A stretch of 33,907 nt of DNA from the NCBI GenBank assembly GCA_021204765.1, contig JAJPYU010000233.1, positions 1 through 33,907 on the forward strand. Reading direction: 5' to 3'. Source of the DNA: Clostridiales bacterium (GTDB lineage Bacteria > Bacillota > Clostridia > Lachnospirales > Lachnospiraceae). Below the pieces are notes generated by a model. That model was not told the origin of the DNA. It saw only the letters and a program-made list of their open reading frames with translations, and searched no databases. Below are positions 25,148-31,740 of this stretch, one piece after another; the first letter of the stretch is position 1, and every line of letters begins with the position of its first letter. The position numbers were made by a program, and so were the translations under genes.

Positions 25148-25327
25148 CTAATAATATTGTACCGTTACGTCCTTACCAAGCTTCTCCAGGCAGGTGCAAA
25201 GCTGTCTTACCAGATTCTGGCGGATACCCATACTGAAAGGAAGCCCCGGATTATGATAAGCTACGTTGGTGGCTTTACCCACATAGAGGCGCACTTTCCT
25301 GTGCCTCCGTATGTCCCGAGATGAACT
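25148..25327 (-). pseudogene. Unidentified 59-codon open tail between FeS-PAS gene and group B hydrogenase
   Basis: A frame opening after a stop at 25328-25330 reads SSRDIRRHRKVRLYVGK, then a segment with HNPGLPF, and ends KDVTVQYY at a TAG that overlaps the next gene's ribosome binding site. A GTG start (protein VRLYVGK...) lies nine bases after GGAGG, giving about 48 residues. I do not recognise it. It may be a small gene, the shifted end of the FeS-PAS gene, or the remnant of a deleted gene; in similar loci I recall a SpoIIE-type phosphatase at this place. Confidence 0.4.
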
Positions 25328-26107
25328 TTATCAGGGTCAATCCCGCTTTCTCTGTCGGCATCCGCATTTTCCAGCAGGGAATCACAGAGCCTGTTTAAAG
25401 TCACCTGGGTTTCAGCTGTGGTCTCGCCCAGCAGTCCGGCTATCTCCTGAACCACCGTCATCTGTTTACTGATGATATTCTGAGCAAGCCTGGCAGTCTC
25501 CAGCTTCTGTTCATACTCCCTCTGCTCCCGCTCCTCGTCCCGGGTGATATCCACGAAAATACCCATGACGCCGTTTATCTTCTCTATATATACTATGTTC
25601 TGCAGCGTGACCAGATGATATTCGTCGTAAGTCACTCTTCTGCCCTGTATCGCCTGATGAGTCTTAAGCACCCATCGAAAATCATCCGCATCTATCATCT
25701 CGTCCAGATACATCTCCAGAGCCTGTGTGCGTGTCTTTCCGAAGCATTTCTCTGCGGCGGCTGAATATTCCAGTATCTTCATGTCCGCATCGGTGACTAT
25801 GATGACATCAGGGGAAGTGTCTAACACCAACCAGATTCGACAGGGACTCCGCCCGCTCGTGCAGGAAAGGTATGCACATGGTGACCTCAGCCTTTCCCCG
25901 AAAGACCGCAACTGCTTTCTCCCGGCAGGTCGGATAGCCGCAGGCCCCGCAGTTAAGCTCGTCCTCAGGATTATATTTGTTTGTCATGTGCAGGATTTCT
26001 TCTATCTGCCCCTCCCGCGGCCAGGCTCTTACACATATCAATACAGTCGGCAGAACCATGGACGAAAATCTTACGGTAAGTTCGTTTTTGTTCACCAGGA
26101 TCTCCAT
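25261..26107 (-). pseudogene. FeS-PAS domain protein, frameshifted
   Basis: Two frames together code one protein. The first (26107-25808) holds a 4Fe-4S domain, NCGACGYPTC with a later Cys (TMCIPFL), and ends out of frame. The second (to 25261) continues with a PAS domain (LDTSPDVIIVTDADMKILEYS) and a helical output segment (QKLETARLAQNIISKQMTVVQEIAGLLGETTAET). Deleting one T near 25823-25833 restores SNLVVLDTSPDV. The N-terminus is also doubtful: ATG 26107 lacks a ribosome binding site, and an ATG overlapping the previous stop opens another frame. Probable redox-sensor partner of the hydrogenase cluster. Confidence 0.75.
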
Positions 26108-26119
26108 TGTCCATACCGG

Positions 26120-26362
26120 TCATGATAATCTTCCCATGATCTCTTTTTCAAAAAAATCTGACGTACTCTCAGGCTGTAAATAGAAATGATCGTCGCCTAT
26201 TGTGACATGAACATTGTCCCCGCAGTGCCCACTGCAAAAAGTACCGGTAAGTTCCACTTTATCGGAAAGTCCGTTTACATTGACCAGGTGCTGCAGCTGC
26301 TCGATGACCAGACGTGACCCTTTCAAATGACAGGCACTGCCGATACAGATAGTAACTTTCAT
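26120..26362 (-). CDS. Small thioredoxin-like 2Fe-2S protein (NuoE C-terminal-like)
   Basis: An 80-residue electron carrier, essentially only the 2Fe-2S domain: ITICIGSACHLKG-type front (ICIGSAC, C-x4-C) and FCSGHC (C-x3-C). I chose ATG 26362 (MKVTICIGSAC) rather than the in-frame ATG 26398, because the promoter -10 TATAAT overlaps 26398 and GGGGGA lies seven bases before 26362. It is the first gene of the operon with the FeS-PAS gene and the group B-like hydrogenase, and may pass electrons between them. Confidence 0.88.
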   Translation of the reverse strand: MKVTICIGSACHLKGSRLVIEQLQHLVNVNGLSDKVELTGTFCSGHCGDNVHVTIGDDHFYLQPESTSDFFEKEIMGRLS

Positions 26363-26396
26363 CAGAAATTCCCCCTGCGATTCCTTTATTTCGGAC

Positions 26397-26425
26397 ATTA
26401 TAAGTTATATGAAATACCACGTCAA
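26397..26425 (-). promoter_or_regulatory. Promoter of the 2Fe-2S / PAS / group B hydrogenase operon
   Basis: On the minus strand, TTGACG (26420-26425) and a perfect TATAAT (26397-26402) are separated by 17 bases. Its -10 overlaps ATG 26398 of the longer reading frame, which argues for the shorter start at 26362. Confidence 0.8.
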
Positions 26426-26486
26426 TATAGGCAGAGAATTAGGGATGTGCTATTATTGAAACAATATAAAATACACACGTCTACGT

Positions 26487-26646
26487 TTCTCATGGTATTC
26501 GGGACAGGTAGATATACATTGCAAGCTTGCTTGCACATGTATATTTAGCTGTTCCGGTAACTGTGAAACAGTTACCGGCCACATTTATGAGTAATCCGCA
26601 TCGAAAGATGCGGATTACTCATAAAATATGGCAGGTACCATGAGAA
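26487..26646. repeat. 160 bp element with terminal inverted repeats and three hairpins
   Basis: TTCTCATGGTA (26487-26497) and TACCATGAGAA (26636-26646) are perfect 11 bp inverted ends. Inside, hairpin A is 26512-26544, with 8 and 7 bp arms and one bulged C. Hairpin B is 26554-26578, with 11 bp arms CCGGTAACTGT/ACAGTTACCGG and a GAA loop. Hairpin C is 26584-26625, a perfect 19 bp stem closed by GAAA. The element lies between the two divergent promoters (26397-26425 and 26654-26682), which point away from it, so neither transcribes it. It could be a MITE-like insertion, a cruciform or operator region, or an RNA with its own promoter. No target-site duplication is clear. It makes up most of the 371-base gap 26363-26733. 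Confidence 0.85.
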
Positions 26647-26653
26647 TAATTAC

Positions 26654-26682
26654 TTGCTTTCCGCCGGGATATCATTTAAACT
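26654..26682 (+). promoter_or_regulatory. Promoter of the DRTGG-HATPase-hydS cluster
   Basis: TTGCTT (26654-26659) and TAAACT (26677-26682) are separated by 17 bases. An inverted repeat, CTGTTT (26681-26686) and AAACAG (26693-26698), overlaps the -10 and the expected transcription start and could be an operator. Confidence 0.55.
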
Positions 26683-26733
26683 GTTTGTTGTGAAACAGCG
26701 AAACCCGAACCGAAATCAGGGAGGTTTTTACCA

Positions 26734-27066
26734 ATGACAATCGGAAAAGTTATAGAATTACTGGACGCCGAGCCTATAGGCGAGGTGGACAGAAATGTTG
26801 AGATTGATACTATCTGCGGCTCCGACATGATGAGCGACGTCCTGGCCTTTATCAAAAAGGATGCCCTGCTGCTTACAGGCCTTGCGAATCTCCAGACCAT
26901 CCGCACCGCCGAGATGATGGACATAGTCTGCGTCTGCTTTATCAGGGGCAAGGAGCCCAGCGACGAGATGATAGAGATGGCCGCCGACTGCGGCGTTTAC
27001 CTCATTAAGTCAGACCTTCGCATGTACGATGCCTGCGGCATACTCTACAGGGAAAGGGGCTACTGA
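26734..27066 (+). CDS. DRTGG domain protein (first copy)
   Basis: A 110-residue protein of the DRTGG fold, a small domain of unknown biochemical role found near hydrogenases and phosphotransacetylases. It begins MTIGKVIELLDAEPIGE and contains the characteristic ICGSDMMSDVLAFI stretch; the C-terminal part ends in the DACGILYRE region. Ribosome binding site GGGAGG precedes ATG 26734. It overlaps nothing and is followed two bases later by the HATPase gene. A second, divergent DRTGG gene (28898-29227) is in the same cluster. Confidence 0.85.
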   Translation: MTIGKVIELLDAEPIGEVDRNVEIDTICGSDMMSDVLAFIKKDALLLTGLANLQTIRTAEMMDIVCVCFIRGKEPSDEMIEMAADCGVYLIKSDLRMYDACGILYRERGY

Positions 27067-27067
27067 C

Positions 27068-27487
27068 ATGAACGGCATCCATTATACCTTTCAGGTGGAC
27101 GGTGAAGATTTCACCCGTGCCGGTGAGGCCAGCAGCCGCCTGAAGTCGAAATTAAAACAGATGAACCTGCCTCCTGACGCCGTCCGCAGATGCGCCATCG
27201 CCATATATGAGGGAGAGATCAACATGGTGATCCATGCAAACGGCGGCGTCATTGATGTGGATGTCATGCCGGATCACGTTCAGATGGTCTTAAAGGATGT
27301 CGGCCCCGGCATCCCGGATATAGATCAGGCCATGCAGGAGGGATTTTCCACAGCGGACGGCAAGGTAAACGAGATGGGCTTCGGTGCCGGCATGGGACTG
27401 CCCAACATGAAGCGGGCTTCCGATGAGATCCGTATTGATACCGAGCTGGGTGTCGGCACCACGGTGACTATGAGAATTGATTTCTGA
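27068..27487 (+). CDS. Anti-sigma/RsbW-like HATPase protein
   Basis: A 139-residue GHKL ATPase of the RsbW/SpoIIAB class, which in other systems is a Ser kinase or switch protein acting on an anti-sigma antagonist. The N box is CAIAIYEGEINMVIHANGG (about 51-69), the G1 box DVGPGIP (about 83-89) and the G2 box GFGAGMGLPNMK. The ATG 27068, two bases after the previous stop, has GGGG upstream; the in-frame start at 27029 is inside DRTGG coding sequence and is rejected. No matching phosphatase or antagonist gene is in the window. Confidence 0.88.
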   Translation: MNGIHYTFQVDGEDFTRAGEASSRLKSKLKQMNLPPDAVRRCAIAIYEGEINMVIHANGGVIDVDVMPDHVQMVLKDVGPGIPDIDQAMQEGFSTADGKVNEMGFGAGMGLPNMKRASDEIRIDTELGVGTTVTMRIDF

Positions 27488-27490
27488 CGC

Positions 27491-27524
27491 GAGATCACAG
27501 TGTGACAGGAAATGATCTCTCACA
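27491..27524 (+). other. Hairpin(s) between the HATPase and hydS genes
   Basis: GAGATCA (27491-27497) pairs with TGATCTC (27513-27519). A second stem, TGTGA (27501-27505) with TCACA (27520-27524), overlaps it and competes. A TTGTTTTTG run follows, so a leaky terminator or attenuator between the genes is possible. Confidence 0.45.
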
Positions 27525-27569
27525 GTTGTTTTTGCCGCTAAATTGCAAAGGCGGCGGAATGGAGTTTCC

Positions 27570-28841
27570 ATGAACAAATTTTACCATTCAGTATATTTAA
27601 GTGAGGACAGATGCGGAGGATGCTTTACCTGCCTGAAACGCTGCCCTACACAAGCCATACGTATACATAACAGAAAAGCTTCCATCATTCCTGAGTTCTG
27701 CATTGACTGCGGGGAATGCTGCAGGCACTGCCCCCATCACGCCAAACGCGCCCGCAGGGATCATCTGGATGAATTCAAAGAGGATTTCTCATATCTGGTA
27801 GCTCTGCCAGCTCCCGCACTCTACAGCCAGTTCAACCACATGGAGGACGTGAATATCATCCTCTCCGCCATTCTGCTCTCCGGTTTTGACGATGTCTTTG
27901 AGGTAAGCGCCGGAGCTGAGGTGGTATCCATGTCCACCAGGAAGTATATCGCAGAGCATCAGGACCAGTGGCCGCTTATCAGCACAGCCTGTCCTACCAT
28001 AGAGAGGCTTATCAGAGTACGTTTCCCGAACCTTATCCCTCATCTTCTGCCTATACTGCCTCCCATGGAAGTGGCTGCTAAGCTGGCCAGGGAGAGAGCC
28101 ATGAAAAAGACCGGTCTTTCCTCCGATGAGATAGGCATAGTCTTCATCTCCCCCTGTCCCTCAAAGGTTGCTTTCCTCCGCTCCCCTCTGGGCCTGGAAA
28201 AAAGCAATGTGGACAGAGCCATAGCCATTAAAGACTTTTATCCTCTCCTGCTCTCCCACATGAATGAGGCTGAAAAGGATATTAAAAAGCTCTCACTTTC
28301 CGGACGGATCGGCAAGGGCTGGGCAATCAGCGGAGGGGAATCTGTCGGCATAGACTCGGGCGAGTACCTGGCTGCTGACGGCATAGAAAATGTTATCAGG
28401 GTTCTGGAGGATCTGGAAGATGAGAAGTTTGAACACAGTCTCCGCTTCGTGGAATTGAACGCCTGCAGCGCCGGCTGTGTCGGAGGCGTCCTCACAGTTG
28501 AAAATGCGTATTTAGCCAAAACCAAGACCACCCGCATGACACGCCGTGAAGCCATCACCAGGCCGGCTCATGAACTCATCGCAAAACGCGACCTTACCAC
28601 CTTTGACTGGTCCTCTCCCATCACTTACGAGAATGTCTACAGCCTGGGAGAAGACATCTTCGAAAGCATGGAGAATATGGAAAAGGTGGAAACCATCCGG
28701 GATCAGCTTCCCAAACTGGACTGCGGCTGCTGCGGAGCCCCTACCTGCATGGCCCTGGCCAAGGACATAGTCATGGGAAGGGAAAATGCCTGTATTGAAG
28801 ACTGTATATTTTTAGAGACATCATCAGACAGGGAAGAATAA
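27570..28841 (+). CDS. HydS-like sensory [FeFe] hydrogenase (group C type)
   Basis: The 423 residues start with two 4Fe-4S motifs (CGGCFTCLKRCP near 15-25, CIDCGECCRHCP near 44-54), then an H-domain. L1 is STACPT (138-143): the proton-relay Cys of standard enzymes is Ala140, while the cluster ligand Cys141 stays. L2 is SPCPSK (C196) and L3 NACSAGC (C299, C303). This Cys-to-Ala change is known from the sensory HydS of Thermotoga maritima. A C-terminal FeS domain (CGCCGAPTC, 385-393) follows, and the protein ends without PAS or kinase. ATG 27570 has GGAG five bases upstream. It sits between RsbW-like and DRTGG genes. Confidence 0.88.
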   Translation: MNKFYHSVYLSEDRCGGCFTCLKRCPTQAIRIHNRKASIIPEFCIDCGECCRHCPHHAKRARRDHLDEFKEDFSYLVALPAPALYSQFNHMEDVNIILSAILLSGFDDVFEVSAGAEVVSMSTRKYIAEHQDQWPLISTACPTIERLIRVRFPNLIPHLLPILPPMEVAAKLARERAMKKTGLSSDEIGIVFISPCPSKVAFLRSPLGLEKSNVDRAIAIKDFYPLLLSHMNEAEKDIKKLSLSGRIGKGWAISGGESVGIDSGEYLAADGIENVIRVLEDLEDEKFEHSLRFVELNACSAGCVGGVLTVENAYLAKTKTTRMTRREAITRPAHELIAKRDLTTFDWSSPITYENVYSLGEDIFESMENMEKVETIRDQLPKLDCGCCGAPTCMALAKDIVMGRENACIEDCIFLETSSDREE

Positions 28842-28897
28842 TATGATAATACACAAATTTATATCACCAACAAAAAGGTGACAGAATGGAGTTTATT

Positions 28898-29227
28898 ATG
28901 ACTGTAAAAGAAATTATCGACAAACTGGATCTGGAAGTTATTAATCCCGGCGACCTTGACGCCAAGGTTAACGAGCCCTACTGCTGTGACCTCTTAAGCG
29001 TCGCCATGGGAAATGCCCCCGCAGGCTGCGCCTGGTGCACCGTGATGTCCAATATGAATACCCTGGCAGTGGCAAGCCTGGCGGACTGCGCCTGCATTAT
29101 CCTGTGCTGCCACGCCAATGTGGATGACAATATGAAGCTTAAAGCGGTGTCCCAGGACATCTGTCTGCTCCGCACAGACAAGGCCATCTTCGACACTGCC
29201 CTTGCCATCTATCAGCTGATCAAATGA
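28898..29227 (+). CDS. DRTGG domain protein (second copy)
   Basis: A 109-residue protein with the same overall plan as the first copy (both start MT[IV]-x-x-[IV]I and have a hydrophobic middle), but diverged. It is unusually Cys-rich: CCDLL, CAWC, CAC and CC. I chose ATG 28898 (MTVKEII) with GGAG six bases upstream; the ATG at 28886 has AAGGTG five bases upstream and is also possible. Its stop overlaps the start of the PHP gene by four bases (ATGA), so the two are translationally coupled. Confidence 0.78.
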   Translation: MTVKEIIDKLDLEVINPGDLDAKVNEPYCCDLLSVAMGNAPAGCAWCTVMSNMNTLAVASLADCACIILCCHANVDDNMKLKAVSQDICLLRTDKAIFDTALAIYQLIK

Positions 29228-29940
29228 CCAGGCTCTCCTACGACCTGCACATCCATTCCTGCCTTTCGCCCTGCGGAGACGACGAGAGCACGCCGGCGAA
29301 CATAGTGGGAATGGCAAAGGTAATAGGCCTGGATCTCATCGCCCTGACAGACCACAGCTCCTGCAAAAACTGTCCCGCCTTCGCTGCGGCAGCGGACGCC
29401 TACGGCATGCGGGTACTCTTCGGCATGGAGCTTACCACTGCGGAGGAAGTCCACGTCCTCTGCTATTTTGCGACCCTTGACGATGCCATGGCTTTCGACG
29501 CTTATGTCTACGGTCATCTCCCGGACATTCCCAATGTGCCTGCTTTCTTCGGGAATCAGTATATATATGGCTCCGATGATACCATCACGGGGACGGAGCT
29601 GAAGCTTCTTATCTCCGCGACAGACATACCCTTCGATGCGGTCTACGACCTGGTCTGCTCCTACCACGGCATCATGGTGCCGGCCCACATCACGAAGGCG
29701 ACGACCAGTCTCCTCGGAAACCTGGGATTCATACCGGACGGGTCAAAATTCACCTGTATCGAATTAAAAAACAAAGCCGAATGGAGTGTATTGCAGAATA
29801 CTTATCCTCATTTAAAACATTGCAATATGATAACCAGCTCAGATGCACATGATCTGAACTCGTTAAATGAACCTGTAAACTTCCTCGAGGTCAAAGACAA
29901 ATCAACCATATCTATTTTAGAATCTATTGCTCTCGCGTGA
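29224..29940 (+). CDS. PHP domain phosphoesterase-like protein
   Basis: A 238-residue metal-dependent hydrolase fold; in this kind of cluster its substrate is unknown. Metal-binding motifs visible are HIHSCLSPCG (His9, His11), LTDHSS (Asp43, His44), MELTTAEEVHVL (Glu, His) and SSDAHDLNS (Asp, His, near 210). Domain length is normal and no other domain is attached. ATGA overlap with the DRTGG gene places it as the last gene of the plus-strand cluster. It ends convergently with the DUF896 gene, only 10 bases away. Confidence 0.88.
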   Translation: MTRLSYDLHIHSCLSPCGDDESTPANIVGMAKVIGLDLIALTDHSSCKNCPAFAAAADAYGMRVLFGMELTTAEEVHVLCYFATLDDAMAFDAYVYGHLPDIPNVPAFFGNQYIYGSDDTITGTELKLLISATDIPFDAVYDLVCSYHGIMVPAHITKATTSLLGNLGFIPDGSKFTCIELKNKAEWSVLQNTYPHLKHCNMITSSDAHDLNSLNEPVNFLEVKDKSTISILESIALA

Positions 29941-29950
29941 GCACCCTAAA

Positions 29951-30166
29951 TCATCTTTTCTTATTATGCATCTCGCCTAAATTCTCTACTGTCCCGTCAG
30001 GCCTCACCACATCAATGTTGTCCAACTGAGTCTTTACATTATTTTTGAAAGCGTCTATGAATTCCGCACGGAGCATGGCCTGTTCATCCTTCTCTTCGAC
30101 GGTAAGTCCTTCCGCTTTAGATTTATGGTAGAGCTCGTTTATACGGGCGATCTTTTCTTCTGTCAT
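29951..30166 (-). CDS. DUF896 / UPF0291 family small protein (YnzC-like)
   Basis: A 71-residue helical protein recognised by the pattern IARINELYHKSKAEGLTVEEKDEQAMLR and IDVVRPDG. Family members occur widely in Firmicutes and are often SOS-linked (YnzC in Bacillus), but no clear LexA box lies upstream here. AGGAGAG is close to the ATG. A 9 bp hairpin, GGGAAGCGA (30185-30193) with TCGCTTCCC (30212-30220), lies directly upstream in its leader. Confidence 0.92.
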   Translation of the reverse strand: MTEEKIARINELYHKSKAEGLTVEEKDEQAMLRAEFIDAFKNNVKTQLDNIDVVRPDGTVENLGEMHNKKR

Positions 30167-30184
30167 ATACTCTCTCCTGATAAA

Positions 30185-30220
30185 GGGAAGCGACGCTGCT
30201 AAGCTCAGTCTTCGCTTCCC
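30185..30220 (-). other. Leader hairpin upstream of DUF896
   Basis: GGGAAGCGA (30185-30193) and TCGCTTCCC (30212-30220) form a perfect 9 bp stem with an 18-base loop, ending eight bases before the ribosome binding site. A similar CAGTCTTCGC..TTGACTTC sequence recurs at about 30271-30297 without the hairpin. Function is unknown. Confidence 0.5.
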
Positions 30221-30302
30221 TTGACTTCGCTAAACGCCGCATACATGAGAAAAAACACCAATCAGTCTTCGCCCCTGGCTTGACTTCCTGGGCTTTTACA
30301 TA

Positions 30303-30328
30303 AAAGCGGGGTCGTATGACCCCGCTTT
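30303..30328 (-). terminator. Terminator of the rnf operon
   Basis: AAAGCGGGGTC (30303-30313) and GACCCCGCTTT (30318-30328) make a perfect 11 bp stem with a four-base loop, 19 bases after the rnfB stop. The run is symmetric and could act on both strands. Confidence 0.85.
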
Positions 30329-30346
30329 AAGTTTAAATAGCTGCTC

Positions 30347-31138
30347 TCAGAAGATGATCTTCTTCGGGCACTTCTCTGCGCACTTGCCGCAGCCCGTGCA
30401 CTTGTCCTGATCAATGTGGGCGATATTATTCTCCACCGTGATGGCGTCGAACTCGCAGACCTTCTGGCACATCTTACACCCGATGCATCCGGCCTTGCAG
30501 GCCTGCATGACCTTCTTACCCATATCCTGGGAAGAGCACTGTACCATGTGGGTGGCGTCGTAGGGCACCAGCTCTATGATGTGCTGCGGGCACACATTGA
30601 TGCACTTGCTGCAGGCCTTGCAGTTATCCTTGTCCACTACTGCCACACCGTTTCTTACATGGATGGCGTCAAAGGGGCAGGCCATAGCGCACTCGCCGAA
30701 GCCCAGACAGCCATAGTTACAGGTCTTGGGACCTCCGTTGGAGATATTCTTCACCATGGCGCAGGACATCTCCCCGATGTAATTGTAGTCGAAGTGGGCC
30801 ATGTCGCTGGTGCCGGAGCACTTGACGAAAGCCACCATGCGCTTGGCGTCTCCGACCTCCTCGCCCATTATGGCGCCGATCTTCGCCGCCACCGGCGGAC
30901 CTCCCACAGGACAGCCGCTCACCTCAGCCTCACCCTTTACGATGGCCGCAGCCAGGCCTGAACAGCCGGGATATCCGCAGCCTCCGCAGTTATTTCCGGG
31001 AAGGACCCCGATGATCTCTTCCTCCCGGGGATCCACTTCCACCTTGAACTTCTCACCGGCGATACCCAGGACGATACCGATGACGATACCTACTACAGCT
31101 ACGACTACAGTCGCGATTATGATAGCCTGTACATTCAT
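30347..31138 (-). CDS. rnfB: Rnf complex subunit B (ferredoxin-binding)
   Basis: The iron-sulfur subunit that takes electrons from ferredoxin at the cytoplasmic face. In 263 residues: an N-terminal membrane segment (about 5-27), the FeS domain NNCGGCGYPGC with SGCPVGG, then four ferredoxin motifs (CLGFGECAMACP, CKACSKCINVCP, CIGCKMCQKVCE, CTGCGKCAEKCP). ATG 31138 lies six bases after AAGGAGGTG; the in-frame GTG at 31147 overlaps that site and is rejected. It is the last gene of the operon, placed 13 bases after rnfA. Confidence 0.96.
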   Translation of the reverse strand: MNVQAIIIATVVVAVVGIVIGIVLGIAGEKFKVEVDPREEEIIGVLPGNNCGGCGYPGCSGLAAAIVKGEAEVSGCPVGGPPVAAKIGAIMGEEVGDAKRMVAFVKCSGTSDMAHFDYNYIGEMSCAMVKNISNGGPKTCNYGCLGFGECAMACPFDAIHVRNGVAVVDKDNCKACSKCINVCPQHIIELVPYDATHMVQCSSQDMGKKVMQACKAGCIGCKMCQKVCEFDAITVENNIAHIDQDKCTGCGKCAEKCPKKIIF

Positions 31139-31151
31139 CTGCTGCACCTCC

Positions 31152-31727
31152 TTATATCACGCCGGAGAAGCCCATGAATGCAATGGACATAAGTCCCGCA
31201 GTCACCAGGACGATGGCTGAGCCCCTAAAGGGGTTCGGGACGGCATTGTACTCCATCTTCTCGCGGATGCTGGCCATGATGACGATGGCAATGCAGAAGC
31301 CCACTGCCGTCGCCAGGCCGTTGACGGTGCTTACCCCGATGCCATAGCCGTACTGCACGTTATTAAGGGCAACTCCCAGCACTGCGCAGTTCGTAGTGAT
31401 AAGGGGAAGGAAAACGCCCAGAGCGTTGTACAGACTCGGCACGGACTTCTTCAGGAACATCTCAACAAACTGCACCAGAGCGGCGATAACCAGTATGAAG
31501 ACGATGGTCCGTAAGTATACCAGGTCAAATTTCTGTAAAATAAACTTATCTAATACGCTGGTCACGAAGGACGCGATGGTGATAACGAAGATAACTGCCA
31601 CGCCCATTCCGGCGGCGGTATTGGTCTTTTTTGATACGCCGAAGAAAGGACACAGACCCAGGAACTGGCTCAGCACGACGTTATTTACAACCGCGGAACC
31701 TATTGCGATCAAAAGAACTTCTTTCAT
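31152..31727 (-). CDS. rnfA: Rnf complex subunit A
   Basis: Integral membrane subunit with six membrane segments in 191 residues; it begins MKEVLLIAIGSAVVNNVVLSQFLG, the family's hallmark, and contains LITTNCAVLGVAL. The frame is open upstream to 31820, but that extension reads against rnfE; ATG 31727 has GAGGTG seven bases upstream and gives the normal length. It pairs with RnfE across the membrane. Confidence 0.96.
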   Translation of the reverse strand: MKEVLLIAIGSAVVNNVVLSQFLGLCPFFGVSKKTNTAAGMGVAVIFVITIASFVTSVLDKFILQKFDLVYLRTIVFILVIAALVQFVEMFLKKSVPSLYNALGVFLPLITTNCAVLGVALNNVQYGYGIGVSTVNGLATAVGFCIAIVIMASIREKMEYNAVPNPFRGSAIVLVTAGLMSIAFMGFSGVI

Positions 31728-31740
31728 CTGAACCCACCTC

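Noticed and set aside
26487..26646. Riboswitch for the flanking operons
   Set aside because: Both flanking promoters point away from the element, so it is not in either leader, and it matches no riboswitch class that I know.
27491..27524. H-type pseudoknot before hydS
   Set aside because: The two stems overlap with no linker after the first stem, which makes the geometry improbable; they are more likely alternative hairpins.
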